Below, in pieces: positions 1-9,370 of a stretch of 64,000 bases of DNA. Made by a program: the position numbers and the translations under genes. Source of the DNA: Nitrospira sp. CG24D (GTDB lineage Bacteria > Nitrospirota > Nitrospiria > Nitrospirales > Nitrospiraceae); the NCBI GenBank assembly GCA_002869855.2, contig NEWQ02000023.1, forward strand, positions 57,186 to 121,185, in the 5' to 3' direction. Below the pieces are notes generated by a model. It saw only the letters and a program-made list of their open reading frames with translations, had not been told where the DNA came from and made no database searches. Each line of letters opens with the position of its first letter. Positions within the stretch are counted from its first letter, which is position 1.

Positions 1-1257
1 TTCTACCAAGGAAAGTACCGGGAGCGCGCCACATCACCCACGCTGACCGCGCCGTTTTCTTCGACATCCGACCTCAAAGGGCAAGTCACCGGAGGCAACC
101 TGTTAGGACGCTGGACCCACGAGCTCTCCCCGACATCGGGCTTTACCCTCCAGCTCTATTACGATCGCAGCGAACGCGCAACTCCTCAGCTAGCCGAAAA
201 GCGCGACATTGCCGATATCGACTTCCAACATCATCTTGCAGTGGCCACCCGCCACAACCTCGTATGGGGATTGGGATACCGCTTCACCAACGACCAACTT
301 CTTAATAGTCAGAACATCCAGCTCGTGCCCGCCAGCCGCGTGCTGAGTCTCTGGAGCGGTTTTGTTCAGGACGAAATCACCGTGGTGCCAAAAACCCTAA
401 CGCTCACCCTAGGCTCAAAGATCGAACACAATGATCTCTCCGGCCTGGTCATCCAGCCCAACGGACGCCTTCGCTGGACGCCCACAGACCATCAAACGAT
501 CTGGGCCTCGGTCTCGCGCGCCGTGCGCACCCCATCACGGGCGGAAGACGACATCCGGATCAACCATTCTACGACGCCCCCCAGTGTTGCAACAGGCGGG
601 CTTCCCGCTCTTTCCACGTTTACGGGAAATCGTGGGTACGGAAACGAAAAAACATTGGCCTATGAACTCGGCTATCGCAATCAATTGACGGCAACGGTCT
701 CAGCCGACATCACGACTTTCTACAACAACTACAAAGACCTTCGGACAGTAGAACCTGGTACGCCATCGGTCCAAACCGCGCCGAGCCCCCTACATCTTCA
801 GGTCCCGCTCAATCTTGGCAACAAGTTGCGCGCTGAAACTTATGGAATCGAAGCCGTCGTCGAATGGCGCCCCATGGAGTGGTGGCGCATACAGCCTTCG
901 TACACGTACCTATTCATGCATCTCTACACTGACCGCACCACCAGCCCTACAGCGAGCGACGCCAAAGGACAAAGCCCGGCCCATCAGGTCTCAATCAGGT
1001 CCTTGATGTCGCTTCCCCACAACATCGAATTGGACCTCTGGGGCCGCTACGTCGATCGACTGACGACGGGACAAGTTCCCTCCTACCTCACGCTCGATCT
1101 ACGTCTGGGCTGGAGACCGACCAAACAACTGGAATTCTCGTTGGTCGGGCAAAACCTGCTGGATAACCATCGGCCGGAATTCAGCGAAACGATCCTGCCC
1201 TCCACACCGACGGAAATTCAACGGAGCGTCTATGGAAAGGTGACCTGGCGGTTCTGA
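1..1257 (+). CDS. TonB-dependent outer-membrane receptor, C-terminal part (5' end outside window)
   Basis: The frame is open from base 1, so the plug domain and signal peptide lie to the left of the window. About 418 residues of beta-barrel are present, with alternating aromatic/polar strands and a C-terminus ending in Trp-Arg-Phe, the usual terminal Phe for outer-membrane assembly. A segment beginning RTPSRAEDDIR matches the conserved extracellular-loop region of siderophore/vitamin-type receptors. Its substrate cannot be read from the sequence. The stop codon overlaps the start of the YfiR-like gene (TGATG), so the receptor is translationally coupled to a signalling operon. That suggests a sensing role in addition to, or instead of, pure uptake. 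Family assignment is firm; ligand and role are inference. Confidence 0.85.
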   Translation, partial: FYQGKYRERATSPTLTAPFSSTSDLKGQVTGGNLLGRWTHELSPTSGFTLQLYYDRSERATPQLAEKRDIADIDFQHHLAVATRHNLVWGLGYRFTNDQLLNSQNIQLVPASRVLSLWSGFVQDEITVVPKTLTLTLGSKIEHNDLSGLVIQPNGRLRWTPTDHQTIWASVSRAVRTPSRAEDDIRINHSTTPPSVATGGLPALSTFTGNRGYGNEKTLAYELGYRNQLTATVSADITTFYNNYKDLRTVEPGTPSVQTAPSPLHLQVPLNLGNKLRAETYGIEAVVEWRPMEWWRIQPSYTYLFMHLYTDRTTSPTASDAKGQSPAHQVSIRSLMSLPHNIELDLWGRYVDRLTTGQVPSYLTLDLRLGWRPTKQLEFSLVGQNLLDNHRPEFSETILPSTPTEIQRSVYGKVTWRF

Positions 1258-1847
1258 TGCGTCGACGTCGCCTGACAGATCGCCGAACAAACCACATGCG
1301 AGTGCGCCTCGCGGTGGCGGCCCTCTGCGCCATGCTCCCCTGCCTCATGAGCAACGGCATACGCGCACAGGCTCAGGAGCCCAGCGCGGAATACCAGCTC
1401 AAAGCGGCGTTCCTCTATAACTTTGCCAAGTTTGTCGAATGGCCGGCCGAGACGTTCCCGACCACGAACACCCCGGTCACAGTTTGTGCGCTCGGGAACG
1501 ACCCCTTCGGCTCCAGCCTGGACGCCATCGCGGGCAAGACGGTCAGGGATCGCACACTCGTCATCAAGCGGATTCGGTCAGGCGGCGCTGTGACCGGATG
1601 CCAGGTGCTGTATGTGAGTCCGAACGAGTTGCCTCAGACCACGGACCTGCTGCGCATGGTACAGAACGCGCCGGTGCTGACCGTCTGCGACATGGACGCC
1701 TGCGCCGAGTCTGGCCTCATGCTCAACATGCGCATGGTCGGCAACCGCGTGCAACTCGACATCAATCTCGAGGCCGTCCAGCACACGCCGCTGAAAGTCA
1801 GCTCCCAGCTCATCAAACTGACCCGCATCGTGAAAGGACAGCCCTAG
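1257..1847 (+). CDS. YfiR-family (DUF4154) periplasmic regulator
   Basis: The first ATG overlaps the preceding stop. An in-frame ATG at 1296 starts a cleaner signal peptide ([13 protein letters not shown]) and may be the true start. The mature part opens with [17 protein letters not shown], the hallmark of the YfiR family. Four cysteines lie at residues 77, 115, 144 and 149 (counted from 1257). This spacing resembles the two disulfides of Pseudomonas YfiR, where redox state governs stability. In Pseudomonas, YfiR binds the periplasmic domain of the diguanylate cyclase YfiN and represses it. Here the next gene encodes a kinase with a YfiN-like sensor domain, so the likely partner is that kinase. 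Exported location is well supported; the partner is inferred from context. Confidence 0.9.
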   Translation: MRRRRLTDRRTNHMRVRLAVAALCAMLPCLMSNGIRAQAQEPSAEYQLKAAFLYNFAKFVEWPAETFPTTNTPVTVCALGNDPFGSSLDAIAGKTVRDRTLVIKRIRSGGAVTGCQVLYVSPNELPQTTDLLRMVQNAPVLTVCDMDACAESGLMLNMRMVGNRVQLDINLEAVQHTPLKVSSQLIKLTRIVKGQP

Positions 1848-1848
1848 C

Positions 1849-4674
1849 ATGTGGCCTTCGTTCAAGGACTGGCCGATTCAACGCAAACTAACCGGGATGG
1901 CCCTCTTTTCAACCGGCCTCGCCTTGCTGCTGGTCCTCCTCGCGTTTGTCGTCAATGACATCGTGTCGTTCCGCAGCGCCATCGAGTCGCGTATGACTTC
2001 GTTAGCCGATGTCATCGGGACCAACAGCACTGCCGCCCTCACCTTTCAGGATCACAAGGCGGCGGCCGACACACTGGCCGCACTCCGCCAGGAACCCCAT
2101 GTCTTCTTTGCCGAGATCGTGGCGGAAGATCGGACACCATTCGCCACCTATTTACGTCCACACGAGGCAACCGAAGTAGTCACGCCGGTCGAAATGACGC
2201 CATCCGTCCCATTGGATGAGAGGAAACAGAACCGCGTGATCGGCGACTATCTCGAAATCGTGACGCCGATTACGCTCGATGGGCACCGCATCGGCTGGTC
2301 GCTCATCCGATCAGATCTCACCGAACTCAGTCAGCGGCTGACACGCTCGATCCTGATCGCGCTGGGCATCTTTCTTTTATCAGGGCTCGTGTCCTTGGCC
2401 GTGTCACGATGGCTCCAATGCGCCATTACCGATCCGCTACTCCGCCTGGTCGCGACTACGCGCGCCGTCTCGGATACTGGAAACTACTCGCTCCGTGCTG
2501 AGACCGTCTCGCCTCACGACGAAATCGGAATCTTGGTCACAGGGTTGAATAGGATGTTGGAGCAAATCCAATCCCAGCATGAACAATTGCAGCGGCACAG
2601 AGAGGAGCTCGAGCAGGAAGTCTTACAGCGCACAGCGGAACTCGTGACAGCCAAGGACGCGGCGGAAGCCGCGAGCCAGGCCAAGTCTCAGTTCCTCGCG
2701 AATATGAGTCACGAGATCCGGACTCCCATGAACGGCGTCCTCGGCATGGCGGAATTACTGCTCAACTCCCCGCTCACCGAGAAGCAACGGCACCTCGCCG
2801 GCAGTGTGCACCGTTCAGGAACCGCCCTACTCGGGATCATCAATGACATTTTAGACTTCTCCAAGATTGAGGCCGGCAAGCTGGAACTGGAACGGGTCGA
2901 ATTCGGACTCCGAGACACGATTGAGGAGGCGGTGGAGCTCTTCGCCGAGCCGGCGGGCAAGAAAGAGGTGGAGTTGACCTGCTACATCCCCAACGACATT
3001 CCGGACAATGTCCTCGGCGATCCAGTGCGACTGCGACAGATCCTGCTCAATCTGGTCGGGAACGCCGTAAAGTTCACCCCCGGCGGCGACGTGGCCGTCC
3101 GGGTCGCCTGTGTGAAACAGGGGATCGACGCGCTCACGCTGAAGGTCGAGATCGCCGACACCGGCCTGGGCATCCCACCGGAGGCCCAATCACGGCTCTT
3201 CACTGCATTCTCTCAAGCTGACGGCTCCACCACCAGACGCTTTGGGGGCACCGGCCTCGGCCTCGCCATTGTCAAGCAGCTCGCGCACCTCATGGGCGGG
3301 GACGTCGGTGTCACCAGTGCACCGGGCCACGGGTCCACCTTCTGGTTCACCATCCAACTGGGGCACGGCACACCGCACGCCGCACGGGAGGCACCGGATA
3401 CCCAATTCCTGCATCACACCAGAATCCTGGTCGTCGATGACAATGAGATCAATCGAGATATCTTGGAGGCCCATCTCACGGCCTTGGGAGCCGACACGAT
3501 CTGCGCCGAATCCGGGGCTGCCGCCCTGGCCGTCCTGCATGACCGCGCCGGAAAGCCTCCGATCGACCTGGCCATTCTCGACATTCACATGCCCGACATG
3601 GATGGCATCATGCTCGCCCGCGCGATCAAGGCAGATCCGGGCACCCGCCACATGACACTCCTGGCCCTCAGTTCCGTCGACAGCCAGGAACACGGGGGAG
3701 ACGGCACGGCACTTGGATTTGCCGCCTGGCTCAGGAAACCCGTTCGGCAATCGCTCCTGAGAGACTGCCTGAGTCGGCTCCGGCAGGCGATGATCGATCG
3801 ACCACCCGAACCGGCTCCGGCTCCGACACCAGCCACACCACGGTCCTCTCTGGGGCGAGTCCTTCTCGTTGAAGACAATCCTATCAACCAAGAGGTCTCC
3901 GCCGGGATGCTCGATCTCATTGGATACCAGGTCACCATCGCGGGAAACGGCAAACAGGCTCTGGCCGTTTCCGCAACAGACACCTTCGATCTCATTCTCA
4001 TGGATTGCCAGATGCCGGTCATGGACGGATTCACGGCTACGGCGAGGATTCGCGATCGAGAACAGCAGACGCACGTCGCGCGAATCCCGATCATCGCCCT
4101 CACCGCCAATGCCATGGACGGTGATCGCGAACATTGTCTGGAAGCAGGAATGGATGACTATCTGAGTAAACCCTTTTCTCAACAGGCCCTGGCGGACCTA
4201 CTCTCCCGCTGGTACGTGGACCGGAATCAGCCCCACACCCCAGGTAGCCACACTAAGGAGATCACACCTGGCGACTGCGAGAATCGCCCATCAACGACGC
4301 CACGTGCGACCCAGATCGACCGCACCGCATGGGCAACCATCACCGCCCTCCAACGACCGGGGAAGCCCAATCTGCTGCACAAGACGATCGGCCTGTATCT
4401 CACCAGTTCTCAAGCGCAGATCGACGGGCTTCGTCAGGCTCGTCAGGAAGGGAATTCCCACGCCATGATCGTCCCGGCCCACACGCTGAAATCATCGAGT
4501 GCCATGCTCGGCGCCACCCGACTGGCCGAACTGGCCGGGCAGATCGAGAGCGCCTGTAGAGACGGACAGGGAACAGAGGCGGCGGCACTAATCCCAGGCC
4601 TAGAACACGAATACCAGCAGGTGTGCAGCATTTTTCATCAGGAACTCTCTCAAGCAGCCAAGGAGGCAGCATGA
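1849..4674 (+). CDS. Membrane hybrid histidine kinase: CHASE8-like sensor, HAMP, HisKA, HATPase, two receivers, HPt
   Basis: 941 residues. A TM helix at about 15-37 and another at about 166-187 flank a periplasmic domain. Its segment [19 protein letters not shown] is typical of the CHASE8 sensor found in YfiN. HAMP (about 188-243) and a coiled coil follow. HisKA carries His288 in [11 protein letters not shown]. The ATPase has an N box ([10 protein letters not shown]) and G boxes ([13 protein letters not shown]). Receiver 1 covers about 525-645 with Asp578, receiver 2 about 670-790 with Asp719, and a C-terminal HPt carries His878 in AHTLKSSS. All phosphorelay residues are present. It begins one base after the YfiR-like gene and overlaps the FIST gene by ATGA. 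The output partner is not fixed by sequence; the REC-GGDEF-EAL protein three genes on is the obvious candidate. Confidence 0.92.
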   Translation: MWPSFKDWPIQRKLTGMALFSTGLALLLVLLAFVVNDIVSFRSAIESRMTSLADVIGTNSTAALTFQDHKAAADTLAALRQEPHVFFAEIVAEDRTPFATYLRPHEATEVVTPVEMTPSVPLDERKQNRVIGDYLEIVTPITLDGHRIGWSLIRSDLTELSQRLTRSILIALGIFLLSGLVSLAVSRWLQCAITDPLLRLVATTRAVSDTGNYSLRAETVSPHDEIGILVTGLNRMLEQIQSQHEQLQRHREELEQEVLQRTAELVTAKDAAEAASQAKSQFLANMSHEIRTPMNGVLGMAELLLNSPLTEKQRHLAGSVHRSGTALLGIINDILDFSKIEAGKLELERVEFGLRDTIEEAVELFAEPAGKKEVELTCYIPNDIPDNVLGDPVRLRQILLNLVGNAVKFTPGGDVAVRVACVKQGIDALTLKVEIADTGLGIPPEAQSRLFTAFSQADGSTTRRFGGTGLGLAIVKQLAHLMGGDVGVTSAPGHGSTFWFTIQLGHGTPHAAREAPDTQFLHHTRILVVDDNEINRDILEAHLTALGADTICAESGAAALAVLHDRAGKPPIDLAILDIHMPDMDGIMLARAIKADPGTRHMTLLALSSVDSQEHGGDGTALGFAAWLRKPVRQSLLRDCLSRLRQAMIDRPPEPAPAPTPATPRSSLGRVLLVEDNPINQEVSAGMLDLIGYQVTIAGNGKQALAVSATDTFDLILMDCQMPVMDGFTATARIRDREQQTHVARIPIIALTANAMDGDREHCLEAGMDDYLSKPFSQQALADLLSRWYVDRNQPHTPGSHTKEITPGDCENRPSTTPRATQIDRTAWATITALQRPGKPNLLHKTIGLYLTSSQAQIDGLRQARQEGNSHAMIVPAHTLKSSSAMLGATRLAELAGQIESACRDGQGTEAAALIPGLEHEYQQVCSIFHQELSQAAKEAA

Positions 4675-5813
4675 AGCTCTCGACCTTTACCTATCCCGCA
4701 TCCCATCCAACCCCGATCGCGAGCCATCCTCTCAGGGATCCCGCACGGACACTCGTCATTGTGTTCGGCCCGTCGCACTTGCTGGATGCGCCTGGCCCCA
4801 TCCAAACCGTCCTCGCCGCCTACGCCGGCGCCGCGGCCGTCGGCTGCTCCAGCTCAGGGGAAATTTTCGGCACACAGGTGCAGGACGACACCCTGGTCGT
4901 CGGACTCTTGGAGTTCGACTCGACCACCGTCCGCACCGCGTCGGCTCATGTCACGGATCCAGGCCATTCCTTCGATGCGGCACAGGCCCTTGCCAAGCAA
5001 TTGATGGATCCCGCACTCCGCGGCATCCTGGTGCTCTCCGATGGACTGGGCGTGAACGGGAGCGAACTGATTCGCGGACTGAACGCAGTGCTCCCGCCAC
5101 AGGTGGTGGTCTCGGGGGGATTGGCCGGCGACGGCGACCGGTTCAAACGAACGTGGGTGGTAAAAGACGGACTTCCCGTATCCGGTCATGTCACAGCCGT
5201 CGGGTTCTACGGCTCCGCCATCCGGCTCACCCACGGATCCAAGGGCGGGTGGGACCTTTTCGGACCGGAACGACTCATCACCCGTTCGCACGGGAACGTG
5301 CTCTATGAACTGAACCAACGGCCGGCACTCCAACTCTACAAAGACTACTTAGGCGAGCTCGCCGGCGGACTCCCCGGTACCGCGCTTCACTTCCCCCTCG
5401 CGATCCGGCAGATGCAACAAGAGGCCAAACGTCTGGTCCGCACGATCCTCGCCGTCGACGAGGACGCTCAATCCCTCACGTTCGCAGGCGATATGCCGGA
5501 AGGAGCCTATGCCCAATTCATGCGGGCCAACTTCGACCGCTTGATTCAAGGCGCCTCCGACGCCGCAACGCTGGCGGCCGCACCGGGCACGGCATCTTCT
5601 CCAACCCTCTCGATTGCCATCAGCTGCGTCGGACGGCGCCTCGTGCTGGGCGAGCGGACTGAAGAGGAAGTCGAGGCGGCCTTTGACGTGTTGCCGAAAG
5701 GCGCGGCACAGATCGGGTTCTACTCTTACGGCGAAATCTCCCCCTACGCCACAGGACACTGCGACTTGCACAATCAGACCATGACCTTGACTACGATTTC
5801 AGAGGCCGCCTGA
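4671..5813 (+). CDS. Free-standing FIST-domain protein (NosP-like candidate NO sensor)
   Basis: The start ATG at 4671 overlaps the previous stop (ATGA) and follows AAGGAGGCAGC, a strong ribosome-binding site. The 380 residues consist of FIST_N and FIST_C domains and little else. Landmarks are GCSSSGEI (58-65), [10 protein letters not shown] (149-158), THGSKGGW with His188, and near the C-terminus FYSYGEISP and LHNQTMTLT. Stand-alone FIST proteins of this size include NosP, a haem-based nitric oxide sensor that regulates an adjacent hybrid kinase or cyclase. Here it sits between two hybrid kinases. The domain call is firm. Haem and NO binding are inference, because FIST domains may also bind other small ligands. 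Confidence 0.88.
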   Translation: MKLSTFTYPASHPTPIASHPLRDPARTLVIVFGPSHLLDAPGPIQTVLAAYAGAAAVGCSSSGEIFGTQVQDDTLVVGLLEFDSTTVRTASAHVTDPGHSFDAAQALAKQLMDPALRGILVLSDGLGVNGSELIRGLNAVLPPQVVVSGGLAGDGDRFKRTWVVKDGLPVSGHVTAVGFYGSAIRLTHGSKGGWDLFGPERLITRSHGNVLYELNQRPALQLYKDYLGELAGGLPGTALHFPLAIRQMQQEAKRLVRTILAVDEDAQSLTFAGDMPEGAYAQFMRANFDRLIQGASDAATLAAAPGTASSPTLSIAISCVGRRLVLGERTEEEVEAAFDVLPKGAAQIGFYSYGEISPYATGHCDLHNQTMTLTTISEAA

Positions 5814-5815
5814 GA

Positions 5816-8800
5816 TTGACGATGCACCCACTGCTACAACGACAACTCAAGCGCCTGGGCCTCGATCCGGCGAATTGCCCGACGGACCTGGCAGGCTGGC
5901 ACGCCATGTTGGAGCGCGCCAGTCAAAGCTATGTCGAGAACGATCAAGGCCGGGCTCTGTTAGAGCAATCGCTTGACGTCACCTCGCGGGAAATGCAGGG
6001 GCTGTATGAAGACCTCCGTCGATCCGGAGAAACAGAACTGGCGAAAGAGCGGAACAAACTGGAAGCCGTTCTCCATTCACTCGGCGACGGACTCTGCGTC
6101 GTTGACGCGCAGTGGAAGATCGTCCGCCTGAATCCGCAGGCCGAAGAGTTGTTCGGCCTGCCCCTGGCCAGGCTGGCAGGCCAGCCGGTGTACCACTTCC
6201 TTTCGCCGGGCCCCGAAGAGTTCAGCCACGAATGCCTCATCACAGACGCCTCGATCCCGCCGCTCGAGCAAGGCCTCCCCTTCCGGACCAATGACGGCAT
6301 TCTCGTGAGAGGCGACGGCCAGATGACGCCCATCTCGCTGGTGGTCACCCCCGTCGCAACCGACGGCGTGGTAAGCGGCGCGGTGCTGGTCTTCCGGGAC
6401 ATCACGGCTCAGAACCGAGCGGAGGAACAGCGGAGGGAAAGTGCGGCGCTGCTCCGCCGGGTGCAGGCCGGGCTGCTGGAATTAGCGACGAATGCAGACC
6501 TGTATCGCGGAGAGCGCTCCGGCGCCTTCCACGTCATTACGCGGGTCGCCTCGCAAAGTCTCCGCGTGGCCCGCGCCAGTATCTGGTTTTTCACGGAGGC
6601 CCACGCAGCCATTCGCTGCGCCGACCTATACGAGCAGTCGACCGACACTCATTCCAGTGGAACTGAACTTCCCGCCACGGCCTTCCCTCGATATTTCTCG
6701 GCGCTGGCCACGGAGGATGTCATCGTCGCCAACCAGGCCCAGACCGATCCCAAGACATCCGAATTCGCAGCCAGCTATCTCGTCCCCTTGGGCATCACCT
6801 CCATGCTGGACGTGCCTATCCGGGCTGAAGGCAAGATGGTCGGCGTCATCTGCCATGAACACATCGGTCCGGCCAGAACTTGGACCGCGGAAGAACAGCA
6901 ATTCGCCACCTCGGTCGCCAATACCGTTTCGCTGGTCCTTGAAACCGTCGACCGACGCAAGGCAGAGCATGAAACTGAGCGCACCAAAGACTTCCTCAAT
7001 TCGGTCGTCGAACATTTACCCATTATGGTGTTCGTAAAAGATGCAAAAGAACTCCGGTTCATCCGTTGGAATAAAGCGGCGGAAGACGTGACCGGATTCA
7101 CGCGAGAAAGCGTCATTGGCAAATCGGACTATGATTTCTTCCCTCATGACGAAGCAACTTATTTCACACAGAAAGACCGTGAGGTGATTGAGTCGCGCAG
7201 TCTACGCGATATCCCTGAAGAGCCCCTTGCCACCGGTCATCGCGGCATCCGTCTTCTCCATACGCGCAAGATTCCCATCCTGAACAAAAACGGCCAACCA
7301 GAATACCTCCTGGGCATTTCCGAAGACATCACTGAGCGAAAGCAAGGTGAAGCAGCCTTGCGTACGGCCAAGGAGGCGGCGGAGTCCGCGAGCATCGCAA
7401 AGTCACAATTTCTCGCCAACATGAGCCACGAAATCCGGACTCCCATGAACGGGGTCCTCGGACTAGCGGCACTCTTGCGGCAAACCCCCCTAAGCCCCAA
7501 GCAGCAACGTCTGACGGACACGATCGTGCGATCCGGCAACTCGCTTCTGGATATCATCAACGACATTCTCGACTTTTCGAAGATCGAAGCCGGCAAGCTG
7601 GAGCTGGAACACACCGACTTCCACCTGCGCATCCTCGTGGACGACGTGCTCGAATTATTTGCGGCCCCCGCGCATCAGAAGCATCTGGAACTCATTGCCG
7701 ATATCGCCGACAGCGTCCCCGCCTTTGTGAAAGGGGACCCGGCCAGGCTCCGCCAGATTCTGATCAACCTGATCGGCAATGCCATCAAGTTCACCGCTCA
7801 AGGAGAAGTGGTCGTGAGCATCGTCAGTATCGCCGACGGGATAGACCAATCGGTCCTCTGCTTCTCGGTCAAAGACTCCGGCATCGGCATCACCCCCGAC
7901 GCGTTGCGCAGTATTTTCCAACCGTTTGCACAAGCCGATGGATCGACGACGAGAAAATACGGCGGCACCGGACTCGGGCTCGCCATTGCCAAACAGCTCG
8001 TCACCTTCATGGGAGGCGAAATCTGGGCTGAGAGCCAGATGGGAACAGGAGCCACCTTCCTCTTTACCGTGCATCTCGCCCATTCTCACCTGGGCAATAC
8101 AAGCGCGCTGGATTCGAAACAGGCCTTGCCGAACCAGCGCGTCCTGGTCGTAGACGACAGTCCCACCGCCCGCCTCACGCTGGACCGCCAGCTGCGAAAC
8201 TGGGGGGTCACCTCCACAGTCGCCGAATCAGGCCCAGCTGCGGTACAACTCCTCGCCAATGCGGTACAAGACGGTCTCCCCTACGACACCGTCGTGCTCG
8301 ATCTCGATATGCCCGGCATGAACGGACTCGACACCGTTCACGCTATCCGTGACACACTCCGGCACCATCACCCCCGCGTGATTCTCATGACCACGGTCGA
8401 ACGTGTGGACGCAGCGGAAGACCACACCGGGCTGATCGCAGCCACTCTCACGAAGCCCTTAAGGCCCTCCGACCTTCACCGTGCCCTCTCCGGACAGGCC
8501 GTCATGGTCTCCTCATCCCCTCGCCATCACGAGCAGGAAGAACGGACCCCCGCCAAGCTGCAGGGCTCGATCCTGCTCGCTGAGGACAACGCCGTGAACC
8601 AAGAAGTGACCCTGGGCATGCTGGAGGTGCTTGGCTGTACCGCCACGGCTGTTGAGAACGGACGACGCGCCATCGAGTTGCTTGCCAGCCGGCCCTTCTC
8701 GGTAATCCTCATGGATTGCCAGATGCCGGAGATGGATGGATTTGAAGCCACCCGCGCGATCCGCCGGCAGGAACAGAATACTGGTACAAGGATTCCGATC

Positions 8801-9370
8801 GTGGCCCTTACGGCCCATGCCCTGCAGGGTGATCGAGAACTCTGCCTGGCGGCTGGCATGGACGACTACCTCAGCAAACCGTTCACGATCGAACAGATGG
8901 AAGCCGTGCTCTCCCGATGGCTGCCATCGACGGCGACCCCTCCGCCGACTGACTCTTCCCCGGCAGAGAGCGCTCCGTCACCGACTTTGGCGCCTCAATC
9001 CAGCGGATCTCCTGTAGATCCAAAGAGTTGGGACAGCATCACCAGCCTCCAGCGCCCCGGACAACCTGACCTGCTTGCGAAAGTCATCGGCCTCTATCTC
9101 AAGGATTCGCAGGGATTGGTCGATAAGATACTGGCGGCCACGGCAGGGAAGGATTTCGCCTCTCTGCGGGACACTGCCCATAGTTTGAAATCGCGCAGTG
9201 CGACGCTGGGAGCCTGGCAGGTCGCCGACCTTTGCAAACAGTTGGAAACAGGTGCACGCGAGCAGACCTTAGCCTGGACAGAAGCCGAACGGCTGGCGAA
9301 GCAGTTACAACGGACCTTCATCGCAACGTGCGCGATCTTTGAAGGTGAACGACAGAGGAGAGCGGCGTAA
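5816..9370 (+). CDS. Soluble hybrid histidine kinase: PAS, GAF, PAS, HisKA, HATPase, two receivers, HPt
   Basis: 1184 residues from TTG 5816; an ATG at 5822 is an equally plausible start. No membrane segment is visible. Domains in order: a short coiled N-terminus, PAS (about 80-195), GAF (about 210-375), PAS (about 390-510, ending in the PAC motif LGISEDITERK), HisKA with His538 in [11 protein letters not shown], HATPase with NLIGNAIKFT and GGTGLGLA, receiver 1 with Asp829 (LDLDMPGMNG), receiver 2 with Asp967 (LMDCQMPEMDG), and HPt with His1122 in AHSLKSRS. It starts two bases after the FIST gene stop. Its kinase-to-HPt half closely parallels the membrane kinase at 1849, which suggests duplication with replacement of the sensor. 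A cytoplasmic kinase beside a FIST protein resembles the NosP/NahK arrangement. Confidence 0.92.
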   Translation: MTMHPLLQRQLKRLGLDPANCPTDLAGWHAMLERASQSYVENDQGRALLEQSLDVTSREMQGLYEDLRRSGETELAKERNKLEAVLHSLGDGLCVVDAQWKIVRLNPQAEELFGLPLARLAGQPVYHFLSPGPEEFSHECLITDASIPPLEQGLPFRTNDGILVRGDGQMTPISLVVTPVATDGVVSGAVLVFRDITAQNRAEEQRRESAALLRRVQAGLLELATNADLYRGERSGAFHVITRVASQSLRVARASIWFFTEAHAAIRCADLYEQSTDTHSSGTELPATAFPRYFSALATEDVIVANQAQTDPKTSEFAASYLVPLGITSMLDVPIRAEGKMVGVICHEHIGPARTWTAEEQQFATSVANTVSLVLETVDRRKAEHETERTKDFLNSVVEHLPIMVFVKDAKELRFIRWNKAAEDVTGFTRESVIGKSDYDFFPHDEATYFTQKDREVIESRSLRDIPEEPLATGHRGIRLLHTRKIPILNKNGQPEYLLGISEDITERKQGEAALRTAKEAAESASIAKSQFLANMSHEIRTPMNGVLGLAALLRQTPLSPKQQRLTDTIVRSGNSLLDIINDILDFSKIEAGKLELEHTDFHLRILVDDVLELFAAPAHQKHLELIADIADSVPAFVKGDPARLRQILINLIGNAIKFTAQGEVVVSIVSIADGIDQSVLCFSVKDSGIGITPDALRSIFQPFAQADGSTTRKYGGTGLGLAIAKQLVTFMGGEIWAESQMGTGATFLFTVHLAHSHLGNTSALDSKQALPNQRVLVVDDSPTARLTLDRQLRNWGVTSTVAESGPAAVQLLANAVQDGLPYDTVVLDLDMPGMNGLDTVHAIRDTLRHHHPRVILMTTVERVDAAEDHTGLIAATLTKPLRPSDLHRALSGQAVMVSSSPRHHEQEERTPAKLQGSILLAEDNAVNQEVTLGMLEVLGCTATAVENGRRAIELLASRPFSVILMDCQMPEMDGFEATRAIRRQEQNTGTRIPIVALTAHALQGDRELCLAAGMDDYLSKPFTIEQMEAVLSRWLPSTATPPPTDSSPAESAPSPTLAPQSSGSPVDPKSWDSITSLQRPGQPDLLAKVIGLYLKDSQGLVDKILAATAGKDFASLRDTAHSLKSRSATLGAWQVADLCKQLETGAREQTLAWTEAERLAKQLQRTFIATCAIFEGERQRRAA

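Noticed and set aside
3190..4182. Minus-strand open frame opposite the membrane hybrid kinase
   Set aside because: Antisense shadow across the receiver domains; no domain found.
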